Of a stretch of DNA of 64,000 nt, positions 28,263 to 40,170 are shown one piece after another. The notes below the pieces were generated by a model. That model saw nothing but the letters and a program-made list of their open reading frames with translations, searched no databases and was not told the DNA's origin. The stretch is from NCBI GenBank assembly GCA_020746105.1, contig CM036624.1, positions 22,528,084-22,592,083 on the forward strand, written 5' to 3'. The position numbers and the translations under genes are program-made. Origin of the DNA: Trogon surrucura (Eukaryota > Chordata > Aves > Trogoniformes > Trogonidae). Positions within the stretch are counted from its first letter, which is position 1. Each line of letters starts with the position of its first letter.

Positions 28263-31200
28263 ACATGGGTAAGAGAAAAGCAACACATCCAAATGTGTAA
28301 AGTACAAGTGAGCACCTGAAAAGTAGCCTAATTTTTCCTTGCAACAGGTGGTTTACATCATACAAACACAATTCTTTGATACTCACTTGTGTTGTGGGGT
28401 TGTTTTTAAAGTCTGGTTAGTCTTTTGGTTTACACAGGCTAAGAAACACTCACAGAATTCTCTGAAAAAAAAAAATCTGCACACCATTTCTTCCTGTTTT
28501 AAAGAGTATTTTCCCATCAGGTAACAGAACTTACAACTAAGTCAAAGATTTGTGAGAACAGCAAGTCAATATTGTCTTGAGACCACAAAATTGTTGAAAG
28601 TTATTGTTTTAATGGGGATTCAAAGTGGTTTTGCATCATTATATCAATATATAAATCAGCTATTAAATATATATATATAATTGGCCACAATTCCCAACAA
28701 ATCTAGCTTCTGGGATTGTAGCAACAGTGTCATGGAGAAACACCATCATTTTCAGTCCCAGCAAAAACATGGTATATATGGTAGAAACTACAACTAAAGA
28801 AAGCTATAGAACATCCTTTAAAAACATTCCAAACATCTTTCTTTTTCATGCCATGAGAGATGATTTTTTCTATTTCTTGTGAGGCACTCTGCTGTTTTGC
28901 TTATAAGTCCTCAGGGACTAGTGACCTCATGAAGAAAAACAACCGGGACAGAATTAGCCTTTATTTATATATTAATAGTTTTAGCTCCAGCAGTAGCAGA
29001 TACAATTTTGAGTCAAAAAAATCGTAATTTGTGAGTGTTTGGATAGCAGCACTCCTGCAAAGTTGTGGTAGCAGGAATTGCCAGGGAAGGCTGAATTGTG
29101 GTTGCCAGTCACTGTATTTACTAGTGATTGGATTTGAAAATTAAGAGCATACCCCAAAACCAATGAAAGCCAGGAGGATCCTTTGCATTCCCTGGATTTT
29201 ATCTCAAAACCTTGAACATAAAGTAGAGTCACAGCACAGTGGGGGCACTGACGGGGAATGCAATATAATAAACCTCTTCTACCGTAAGGTCTCTCGACAG
29301 CATCAGCTAGCAGGACAGTGCTGGAGGCTTTGGGGAGGACTGGATGTCCAAAAGCTGCCCTCCTCACCACTGCCATCCCCCCAGCCAGGGTCAGTTTAGC
29401 AGGTGACTGATTTTTGTCCTCACCCTGCCCAGTGAGAAGTCTGGTCCCTCTGCCTCCCTCCCTCCCTCCCCAAAACAACCCTTGCGGGGCTGTGAGAGGG
29501 AGTCTTCACCTCAAGGGCTGGCGAGGTGGTGAAAAACGATACGAACTGAATGGCAAAATCAATATTTGGTCAGGCTGAGGGGAGACTATCGATTCTTTTC
29601 TCATGATATCCATGTCTCCTGCACTTCCTGCTTCTCCGGGGCACTGGAAACCCAAGTCCCTCCTAGTCCAAGGGTGGTCAGGCTTTGACTCTACAACATC
29701 TGTACCTCACAAGAAGTTCACGTGTGGTCTCCCGGGCCAATGCTTGTCCACTTGAGTGGCAGCAGAGATATGTTGGCACAAGGGTTACCGGGCATGCTGG
29801 AAGGAAGCAGGACAGCAGGAGATGCTGAAGGCAACAATACTAGGTCAGCGCACGGGAGCACCATGTGGAAATGCTGCCAGCTCCTGCCTCTGCCCTCTTC
29901 CTCACAGCCATATGGCTACATCAATGTTTTAGCTTCTAACTTTCCATTCAATTTCATTCAATCTAACTTTTCATTCAATTTTGTCTAGTCTTTCTTGCTG
30001 TCTGTCTCAAAAGTTTTATGCCCTGGGCAGACAGCCATGGGGCCCATACAGCTAGCGGATTCCCATCTCTCAAATCCAGGAGCAGTGCCTGGGCACATCC
30101 CAGCCCTGTGTCCAAGGATCCTCATACTGGCTCCAGGTTTCCACAGGGTATGGGAACCATGAGATGAACACCAGCATTCATCATGGGTAAGTGTAAACAC
30201 AGCCAAGACCAAGTGCTGTTCTAGGAAGTTGGTTTAACACTTTCTTCCAGTTCTTCCACCATTGAGAGCCTTCTCACAGGTAGCCACGGACAGTATATCA
30301 TGATGGCCAACACTGGGGACAGTAGACCAAGAAGGAAAAAAAGCCATACCCGTGTCACTAACCAAAGTCGGTTTAGCATCTCAAAATACCGCAGTTCTTT
30401 TCCTGAAAAGTTATTACTTTAAGGCTTTTTCCTTTGAGAAGCTTAGGGCCTCCTTAGAAGTTACCTTAGACAAAAAGGGTTTTGCCAAACCACACACTGC
30501 TCCTTGGTGCCCCCATTTTTCCAGTTGCAACAGTTTTGAATGACTACAGAAAGAACCCAGGGATACAAGGATGAGAAGAGCACAGGAAAAAATTTCTGTT
30601 TCATCAAAACATTTTGCCCCCCGGTTTAAAAGCAATACTGCTTGCAGCAGAAAGGCTGCTTTTAGCTGAGGCTTACAGAAACCTGCCAGATGCTTTGAAC
30701 TCCAGGGTGGAGAGTGACCAGTGAAACTTTTAACCTCTTGCCTAAGCAAGAGGCCCTTTTCTCTAGAGCAAGAACAAGGCAGTGAAACTGCTCTCCACAA
30801 GCACAGCTGCCTGACACCCATAAGTGTGACCCGCGCCAAACAGCCACGTATACACATCACAACAACCAACACACCGCACAAGTTGTCCTCTCCAAGGAGC
30901 GCGCAGGGCGGATTCTCACATTGCCAAGTTCATCCAGAGTTTGAGCCCACAAGAGAACCAAACCTCCTCCTCAGCCATCCATATGTCATGCATGCCGACT
31001 CCTGACCTGGCTCAAACTGGGAATGTTGAAAGCCCTCAAATCCTGGTCTTCCACGTAGTCTAGATACAGGAGGAAACAGCGCAGCTGGAGCTGGCTTTTG
31101 CCTCACAAGGTCTCCAAAGACACCCCCAGGCTTTGCAGGCTCTTGGCCTCTCACACTGTTCTGCCTTCAGCCAGAAGAACCTGATGGAGGTGGAAGAAAG

Positions 31201-32479
31201 CCTGAACTCAGCCCTGCTAATGCACAATGAGAGAAAAGCATGGGAAAGCAAAGAATGTCACACACTGGGAAAAATAATGCATTGGAGCAAATATGAGCAC
31301 AGCAGCGAGACACTCGCCTAGGAAAAGTACAACCAGGATGTGAGCAGAGACAGATATGCTGCTGAGAGCATCAGCTGGCACTTGGATGCTGTGCTACCAC
31401 GAGACACCCAGCTCTGCCCCCAAAAGCCTACCCCTCAAGTGAAATCAAACCAGCAGGCACCCAAACAAGAGCAGCTCCCATCACTGCTCGTGGGAACACG
31501 AACAAGCCAATGGCTGCAAGTGTCCTTTGTGGGTTGCATCTGGCAAAAATTGCCTTGCAAGGGTTTGGGAGAGTCTATAGAGAAAGCACTCAGCCCTCAA
31601 AAAGACAAATATACAACAGAGCTGGCTAGGTGGTGACTGCCCTGGTTAAACTTTATGGAAAAACACAACTTGTGCAAACCGAATTCCCTTGCTAACCTCT
31701 TCCCCTTGTTGAAATATTAAACAAAAATAACTTCTCTTTTTATCTTTGAGCCAGCAGGACAAATTCATCATTAAAGGAACTTCACTGAAGTCAACAGGGA
31801 TATATCCGAGATGAAGAAATGAATTTGACCTATTGCTTTTCGTGTCCTTATGTTCTAACTAATAGCTTAAATTTCACAGACTTTTAATCAACAATATCTG
31901 AAAACCTGGCCAAAGCAGCTTGCTTTCTTCCACCCCTCATTGCTATATGTACTTTTATATTGCTTTCTCTTTAAGTAACTTTGGAAAACAGGAATTTTCA
32001 GCCAATTTATACAAATAATTTTTTCATTGTATTGTCGAAATCTTAACATACAGTTTTCATAAAGTATTTGATCCTCAAGCAGAAACTAAGAAATAAAATA
32101 GAAAAATTACTATTTAAAACACTTAAAATTTTACCAATTCCAACCAAAAAAAAAAAGTTTTGTCTGTGTCTTAGGCACACACATTTGTTAAAATTACTCC
32201 AGCCAAAGGATACCTAGTCTGATCCAAGGATCTCCCTGGAAGATACAAGGAATGAAGCAAAACAAAGCTGCAACGCAGGAGGAGGGTTGAAATGCTGTGC
32301 CTTGCCGCACCAAAGGTTCTTTCCACAGTGCCAGGGCACACGCTTCTCATCAGTCAGAATATAAGAGATTCGGAGAAAGGAGGAGTTGCCGGGAGAGGAA
32401 CAGGGGGATGATGAAATATAGAAGCTACCGAAGCCGGTGTTAGGTGGAAGATGCATTTTGTGTCTCGTGTTATATTGTC
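28263..32479. other. Non-coding stretch, nothing recognised
   Basis: No exon is supported. Small simple sequence includes a TA run at about 28666-28680, (CCCT)n at about 29453-29470, and a partial tandem duplication of a 'CTAACTTTYCATTCAATTT' unit at about 29936-29985. Frames of up to 165 codons on the minus strand (28981-29478) look like chance. Confidence 0.5.
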
Positions 32480-32790
32480 TGCCAGCCGATTACGGTGCAG
32501 CCTGTATAAACACATCATGTGTGCTCTGACAGGGAGTCGGGGTGAAGCAGGGTGTCAGGGTAAAACAGAGGATAATAAAATCACTGTAGATTTATTTCTC
32601 TAAATTGGAAACTTCATGCTTACACCTGACTAAATCATCAGCCTGAAACTTTAGCTTGACTCCCACAGAAAAAGTATGAAACCTTATCCCATCTTTGTTT
32701 AACAAAGGCCAATCAAGCTCGCCTAATGAATTCTGCAGATGTAGGTGATGGGATGCTTTTGGCCATTTTAATTCTGCAGGGCTTCACCAG
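32480..32790. promoter_or_regulatory. Candidate conserved non-coding element (SOX/TCF-type motifs)
   Basis: This complex block is free of repeats, with AACAAAGG at 32701-32708 immediately followed by CCAATCA at 32709-32715. Nearby are 'cctaatgaatt' and 'ccattttaattctgcag'. The SOX/TCF-like and CCAAT/HOX-like core pair is visible directly; enhancer function is inference. Boundaries are approximate. Confidence 0.25.
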
Positions 32791-35039
32791 ACCTGTCCCT
32801 CACATACCCATCTGACTCTTGTGACCAAAGAGGCTTCGACACTCCCAAAGCCCGGCTGCCGCGCCACAGCCCGTGGGCAGAGCCAATGTGTGAGTGTGTT
32901 ATCAGGCACTAGCCACAGCCTTCATAAATTCTGACAAATACTAAGGAAAGCATCGCAGGTGGCTGTTGGCGAGGGCTGGAGGATGGCAGCAATCACTCCT
33001 CCCCAGCCCAGCAGGAACAGGGACAAGCAAGGCACCTCCACCACCGTCCCACGGCCAGGGAGTCACCCTGCTGCAAAGTGCAAAAGGACTTTTTTTTAAG
33101 GAAAAAAAAAAAAAGAGGTCTAGCATAAGGAGCTGGTTAAAAAACAATAAATCAGTGGTGAAATGTGGATAACAACCTTCTCTGTAAAATCAACATGGAT
33201 TGTGTTCCTGCAGAGAGCCGTCTGACAGGCTGGTTGAAGCCTGAATGCTTGCAGTCAGATTTTTTTTTTTTTAAACAAGCTGGAGGAGTATCTTAGATCA
33301 GGGGAGGCAATGAGGTCTCTTCCTTTTATACATGGTTCTGCTGTGTTAGAAAATCAATAAGCAAGGTCTTGACCTCAACATAACTTCAGACATCACTCAT
33401 GACTGCTTTGAATCTCTTCCCCCACGAAAAGCCAATTTTCTTTTTAATTGTGCACACCAGAGGGAGTGCTGGCAGGGAGAGGAGGTCTTGCCTCAAGATG
33501 TGGGCAAAACTCATTTGCACCCATCTTTCCTGACAGGTAGAAATCAAATTAGCGGAGGAACGCACTCGAGGAGGGCAAGGGGAGCAGGGTTAGCTGAGGT
33601 AGAGCACAGCCCAGCAGGAAATGCCGAAAAAGAAACCATATGGAGCGTGGAGGTGCTATGGATTAATATGAGAATTCCTGCCGTTTTTGTTCTTTTTTTG
33701 AGGGGAGAGTATCAAAAATAAAATGCACATTCTTTTTCTCCTTCCTTATTTTAGGACTGAGCTATTTTCTGTTAAATTCCCCCTTTTTTTTCATTTTTAA
33801 ATAAAAAAAAAATACCACCATCACAAAACAAAACCAAAACGCTTTGCCACACGTTTTCTTTCCAGCCGACTCCTCGGGCTGGCTAAATTGGGTGATTAAA
33901 ATATAGGAAGGCCTCCAGATTCCCCTCAGGACTGTTTTTAATATCTGTAAAACTGCCACTTTGTCTTGCCAAGGTAAACACCATCGCATGCAGTTCAAAG
34001 GTGAGCAAGCCTAAATGTTTCCCTTTGCCTGAAAGGAATCTGCCTTGGGACCCCACGGGCCTTGCCAGAGGGGGACGTGGCTGAGCCCGGACCACGGCGC
34101 GGTGGCCGGAGAGGCATCTGTGTACACAACGCTAACTTCTCCCACACAAATACTAAAAATTTCTCATTAAAAATTATTGCTGTGTCAACATGTGAGGCCG
34201 CTCAGCCCCCAATCTGGAAAAGACGTTCTGTTTTTTTCTTGCCTTTGCTGGGAAAGCAGCAGCGGCTGCAGGGAGGAGGGGGGGGGCGGGAGGAAGAAGG
34301 ATGGGACATGAGACCAGAGTCATCTGCTGCTGACTTTGGATCTCTTCTTTCTCCCTTGTCACTCAAGTCGAGATTTCCAACTGTTCCACTTCATCTATTT
34401 TAGTTACTTGCTACACAGATTTTTTTTACTTCCCCTCCTTTGCTCCCTATCGCAGAGCTTTATGTTTCCCTCACATGGCCGGGCTGGCCGCAGCGCTTGG
34501 CATTACTTTAAATGGAAATGCAATTTTAAGACATCTCTTTTGTCGTAGCGGCTGCAGTGCCTTCAGAGCAAGAGATCTGCTGTTATCTAGACCCATCTAC
34601 ACAGATGCAGCCGTAAATCTGGGCGTGCTGTGCCCAAGCATGAGCCATTCTACGGCTGGCCAGGAATTCGTAGCAAAACGGCACAGGGACCAAATAGTCG
34701 ACCAAAGCCAGTTAGACAAAATTCGTATTAAAGCCCCATCAGTTCAGACTCTTAATTTTACCCTACACCATTGGGCCTTTTGCTCCAAAGCAGCAAAATA
34801 AAAGTTTAAAAACAATACGCTTTTTTATCAAGTGAGGCAAAGGATGGGAACAGAAAAAAACGGGGTGGGGTGGAGAGAGGAGGAAGCCAGTTGTGCACCG
34901 TAAAACCGAGCAGCCACCCCTGCTTAAGACATTCATCTCCAGGGAGGGCTGGGTGCCAGGCAGGCAGCCAGAGCACCCCAGCCCTCCGAGAAGTTCCCGA
35001 TGCCCCGCACTGCAATGCCATGCCCCAATGCACGGGGGT
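32791..35039. other. Non-coding stretch with scattered CpG-richer patches
   Basis: No exon is supported. Patches with several CpGs occur at about 34050-34125 and 34470-34690, with a G-rich polypurine tract at about 34270-34300. They do not reach the CpG density of the promoter at 63.5 kb. The stretch may be part of a cluster of regulatory sequence between 32.5 and 36.1 kb. Confidence 0.4.
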
Positions 35040-35570
35040 TTGTGCTGAGATGACATGAAATACAGCGATGTGTAATTAACCTGATGTAATGCCATATATC
35101 AATAAGTTAAAAAAACCAACAACTTGCTTTGAGGTCAGGCACCCACACACACAACTCAAACAGTGGAGACCTAATCCAAATTTATTGGAGTTTGTAACAG
35201 CTGGACTTATGCCTCTAATACCTTTTAAGTGCCTCTTTTAACAGCGAACTGAGTGTGTCTTTCATTAAGGTGGAGCTGAAAGTATGTTAAGTTCATAAGC
35301 ATGAAAATAGCCATTTAGTTCTCTTGGAGATTAATTCTGCCTTCAGTTAACTCTCATCAAACCCCATTAATGGCCGGGATTTGATCTTCAGTGTCCCATT
35401 TGCATCAGCACTGTTTGTTATTGGGCCTCTCGATAATCTGGAAGTATTAATTATTTCTTTATCAAAATATAGATGCATTAATCTTGGAATCCTCCTAATG
35501 TCTTTAATGTGCCATCAAATCCCACAACAGCAACAAATGTGCTTCCTAATCAGCAATCTTTTTTCACTTA
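35040..35570. promoter_or_regulatory. Candidate conserved non-coding element (homeodomain/octamer motifs)
   Basis: The perfect palindrome CCATTAATGG lies at 35364-35373 and an octamer ATTTGCAT at 35398-35405. Further TAAT-core sites follow ('gtattaattatttc', 'gcattaatctt') up to about 35490. There are no stop-free frames of note and no recent repeat. This is the most enhancer-like interval in the gene-free part, but without a multi-species alignment the call is only inference. Confidence 0.3.
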
Positions 35571-35650
35571 TAGGCCCTGATCCAACAAGCTCTTAAGCAA
35601 ACAATTTACTTTAAGCAATGAGTAGTCATACTGGAACCAATGGAACAGCT
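35571..35650. repeat. Possible ancient amniote dispersed repeat
   Basis: The phrase order 'aggccctgatccaacaagct', 'cttaagcaaacaatttactt', 'gcaatgagtagtcatactgg' and 'accaatgg' resembles an old amniote interspersed repeat that I remember from turtle and bird DNA. The remembered layout is 'gccctgatcctgcaaacact...ttactcacgtgagtag' followed by 'caatgg'. The family name is not certain and the copy is heavily diverged. It directly abuts the candidate element on its left. Confidence 0.3.
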
Positions 35651-38600
35651 CGAGTGTTGTGATGGATAGGGGCCATAGAAAATTGCCTTGATGAAAATGT
35701 CAATGCTCCCAAGAGCTGGTGAAAATATATTTTTATTATAAACACACAGAGGAACTGTTTTGATCTGAACATTATGGAGAACAAGCTTTGAACCAATGCT
35801 TTTTCACGGTCAGACCTAAACAGAAACTGAACACCGCCAGGTTGGATGACAGTTTAAAAAGGCAGCCCAGAGCCAGATTGATGTTTGTATATAATGAAAT
35901 TTAGTATTGATGTGATATGGACACTGTCCAGCCCCCTCCATGACTTGTTAGGGTAATGTAGAGAAAATGAATAGAAGATAAAAATCAAAGGAGCACAAGG
36001 AAAATAAGTCTCGACACTAAGAGGAAACATTGTTTTGAGGAGCTATTTTGCTGCAAATGTTTTGAAGATAAGGTATGACCGGATGTGAAATACAGAAGTG
36101 ATGGTGATACCTGAGCACCATACACAGACATCTATTATGCTTAAGTTCAATTCTCCAAATCAAAGCTGGGCCCTTCACCAGACATGTTACATGCATTAAT
36201 TAGAGATGGGCTCACAGAGCTTTCACAAAACCATCACTTTTTCCCCCTACCAATACATGCCCATGGGCACCAGGCAGCATGTGGCTGGGAGGGAGGGGGG
36301 CAGCAACTCTGTCTGCCCTGCCCACAGGTGATTTCAGGTAGTACCACATTCCAGCAACATACAAACTCTTGCAACAACAGACATTACATGGCAGCATGTG
36401 GGACTGCCAGATAAGAAGTGATAACAGACAGCAAGTAAACCCCAGGGACCAGCACAGAGTTAATCCCAGATTCCTGCCACCGCAGATAGGGAATCACCCC
36501 TGTTCTTTGATGAATATCACACGTCCATCTGTTTTCTGGATTGCCATTGTGTTGCCAGCTCTGTGATCACCAGGACTTAGTTATGCCAGGGGCTGACTGC
36601 ACTCACACCAGAGGGTTGATGACAGCCCCATGCACCAATATCTAGTGGACGCCACTGGCGTCCTTCACCATGGAGGTTCACTTTGTACCACACCTAGTTT
36701 GGGATGAGAGGGCCAGGAGTCAAGTCAGAATGAGGAACCTCATGGCAAATGGAAATGCAGGTCCTAAAAGTGCAAAAAGCACAGGGAGGAACATTTCTGG
36801 AAAGGAATGGGCAACGTGGATCTGCATAAACCAACCATAAATGGCTTAAACTAGCCTGGGTTTGCTGCCTTTTTTTTGGAACACATCACCTGCAAACACT
36901 GAAAGGTACCTTTGCAGTGACACAGCTTCTGATGTTTTCCACACAAAGAGAGGACAGACCAAACAGGAGTCTGAGGAACAAAATTAACCACCGTTTCTCC
37001 CACCACTGCAGAGAAAGTCACTTCTGAAGAGATCAGGCAGCAGATTTCAAACAGATATTAACAGCAGAAGTCTTTACCATGGTGTTGTGGTGACCAAGAA
37101 CCATAGTTAAGTTTTGTTGGCTTGGCTTTTTTTTTTAAAAAAAAAAAGGACAAGATAAATTCAATGCCAGGCTCATCGCTGACTCAAACAGAATAGAGCC
37201 TCCACTCTACCACACTGCTGAACTTCCAGTATGGAGAAAGTGTCAGGGGAAGAATCACTCCCATCTTTTTTCCCCAATTATCAACAGGTAGACCCAGTCA
37301 CAGGCACAGCACTGGGTTAGACCCACCAGTGTGTGGTACATTTCCAGCCCGGTACAGAGGTTTACAGTAAACTGCTGCCTTCGAGCAGGTCAGAGGGATG
37401 GGAGGCTCTGAGTGAGCCTGCAGCCTGGTCAACCAACCTCCCACTCCCAGAGCAGAAACCACAGCCTTGAAGTGGGATGAGGAGTGGCACCAGCACCCCA
37501 GCAGGTAAACAGGGAAGGGAAGTTGGAAGTTGAGGTGGTAAAAGAAGGGGTGGGGTAGAAGTCAGTGCCTCCGCACAGGATGCCTTTGGACATGGAAAGT
37601 TGCTGGACCAGGGGAAACTGGGCAAAGAGCCAGAGAGGAGCAGGATCTTCATCAGCTTCGTCCACAAAGCAGCCACATCCTGACTGCAAATCTTGCAAAT
37701 CAATTATGCCCACAGGTTGTTGGGTTGCAAAGGCAAGGGGAGAGGGAGTTTGTTTGTTTTCCTTTTCTTAGTAAACCACAAGGCCATTTCCTAACACGTT
37801 ATCCAGAGAATGACAGGCAGGGCCAGGGCTGCTGGGTGCCCAAGAAGAGGCTGCCAAGTCCCAAGGATCACCATTGCTAATTGGCTCTTCTGAAACGAGC
37901 ATGACAGAGCCACATTTTCTCACCCGCGGGTTTCAGGGTTATATATAACTGGCCAAGGCAGAATTAAATGTCAGCTTGGCTGGAAGGGGAAAAAACAAAA
38001 CAAAACAAACAACAACAAACAAAGTGAGAACTTGTCATTAAGCCCGAGGGGAGTCAGCGCTAAGCGCGCTGTGGACGATGCCCACACACAGGGCTGGCAG
38101 GCACAGGCAGCCCTGACAGCAAGAAAGAACCAAGAGATTCATCCCTTTAAAACTATGTAGTTTTGATTCAGGTCATTTATTTTGATTTAGAAGTAACACA
38201 GGGTACTGGTGAGAGGGGAATCTTGATGGTGACCTTTATCCCTTCTGATTTCTCTGCTGGATATTCCTAACCCCTCAGTTTGATTGCAGCTACAGACCTT
38301 CATATCCAGCAACACCAAGGGCAGAAGCTTCCAGCAAGAAGGGGATGGGGTGGCAAAAAGACAGGGACATAAAATCTCCTCAAACACATCTGGAACCACT
38401 GGAGGATGTTCAATTCAGCACAGGTCCCTTTGGGGGTGATGAAAGAGGGTGGAGGAGGAAGGGGAAGGAGCAATACATCCCTCACACACAGCACCTGCTC
38501 CTAAGCACCTGGCACAACTTCAGACAGCAACACACACACAAGTTTCCTGGCACAGGAAGGGCAGCTCCAGGCCTCCCTCCTCCTCCTCCCCCCTAAGCCA

Positions 38601-39829
38601 TGGGTTCAGGCTCCTTTGCGACATAGTACCAGCCAGAGCAAAACCACCACCCCAGCCCTGCAACCTGCTGCCTGTCATCAGCCTCCCCCCTGATTCTGCC
38701 TGCTTCCTACCTGTATTCATGTGTGGAAACAGTTTTTGCCATAGCTCTCACTAGCATCCAGTCCCTTCCCCTTCAGGGGAGGGCAGTGCTGGCACCTCAC
38801 AAGCTTTAAAGCCAGTATCAGGCTGTTGGAGAACTCAATGGTCCCACTTGGATGCAGCAAAGGGGATATTTGCCCTCTGCCAGTCAGGATGATGCAGGAC
38901 ATGCAAAGAGGCAAGGCACAACAATGTCAGCCTATTAGTTGCTCTTTGCTTGCTCTGGTTCAAGAATGAGAAGTACTAGATTACCGTGTTCACCCCGCAA
39001 GCCACAAAACATAGACCCCGCTCAGGTCAGGTTTATGAAGGCAAGAACAAGGCTGACAAAAGGGAGGAGCACAGACCCTCCACCCCTAGATCACACTGGG
39101 CAACACAGGCTTGCTCCCACTCCAAAGGCAACAACAGCTGTGTGCCCTACCCAGGGTCACAGACTGGGTGAGGAAAAGCAGGGTCACAGAGAGCACCACA
39201 GGGAGACCCATGGTTGATTCACAACTTCATGAACATTAGCTAATAAGAAAAGTTCTTCTGTGGTCCTAATTTTGCATTACAAAAAGTTTTCTTTCCTCTT
39301 CTCCATCAGAAACTATTGTTTAATCCAGGTGATCCCTTCCTCATCCCATTCCCCAAACATGAGAAAATATCAAATCCTAGGAAAGCAGAGCTACTCCGGG
39401 AAACCAAAATCATCTTTTCCAAATGCAAGATTTCACTTTCCAGTTTGAACTATTGCATACTAAATTAAGTTTAAAAATCACACTTTTCCAAGTCAAAATG
39501 GATACTGTAAATGGGATAATTTGTTCTGAGGCAGTTCAAACTACAGAGGAAAATGGCTGAGTTAAACCTTTTGGCACTATTGAATATGAATTTATTCTGT
39601 GGGAACAGGTTATTTTGAGTTTTTCATCTTAACCGGGGACCAAAAATTTCAAAAGCACAACAAAATGTTGACACATTCAAATTTCCTTCAGGCTGGCAGG
39701 TCTATTTTCTAACCACCCATTCTTAAATGAAGAGGGAATTATTAAGCCTCAGTTCATATGTCTACAGGCTTATTTTCTTTAGTTCCCATCTTTAAAATCT
39801 GGAGACCATAAATAGCCTGTTCTTTTTTC
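35651..39829. other. Non-coding stretch, nothing recognised
   Basis: No exon, CR1 or LTR is supported. A T10-A11 junction lies at about 37127-37147, and an A/C-rich tract of AAAAC/AAC units at about 37990-38022. A cluster of minus and plus frames at 37362-37771 is proline/serine-rich and looks like chance in GC-richer sequence. Confidence 0.5.
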
Positions 39830-40170
39830 CTCCAGACTGCAACACAGCCTTTTAAACCAAACATTTGTAATCATTGCAGCTGTAATAAGTACAACGTTTC
39901 TTCAAAGGGATTACATCGGACTGTGGTTTTCAGTATTGTTTCTTTGTCTGTTGTGAAATCTCCTCACCATAAATTAATCTGATTCTATTATCTTTCTGAT
40001 ACAATCTGCCTTCTGACAGATCGGTTTTATCTTGGTTCATTCCTGTTTCTTATTGACAGCTCAGAGCGCTGTTGAAGAGACGCAAATTATTAATGTTGAC
40101 AGGGTTTGTAACAGAATATGTTTTATCCAGCAATGTATCCTTTGTAATGTTTTCATTCCCCCTTCTCTGG
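39830..40170. promoter_or_regulatory. Candidate conserved non-coding element with three TGACAG motifs
   Basis: TGACAG occurs at 40014-40019, 40054-40059 and 40097-40102 in the same orientation, 40 and 43 bp apart. It lies in complex AT-rich sequence with 'ataaattaatctg' and 'gcaaattattaatg'. TGACAG is the recognition core of TALE homeodomain factors such as MEIS/PREP/TGIF. Same-strand spacing of about four helical turns is compatible with cooperative binding on one face. Regulatory function is inference. Confidence 0.3.

Noticed and set aside
28981..29478. 165-codon minus frame
   Set aside because: It starts in a (GGGA)n simple repeat, has no recognisable domain, and its length is compatible with chance.
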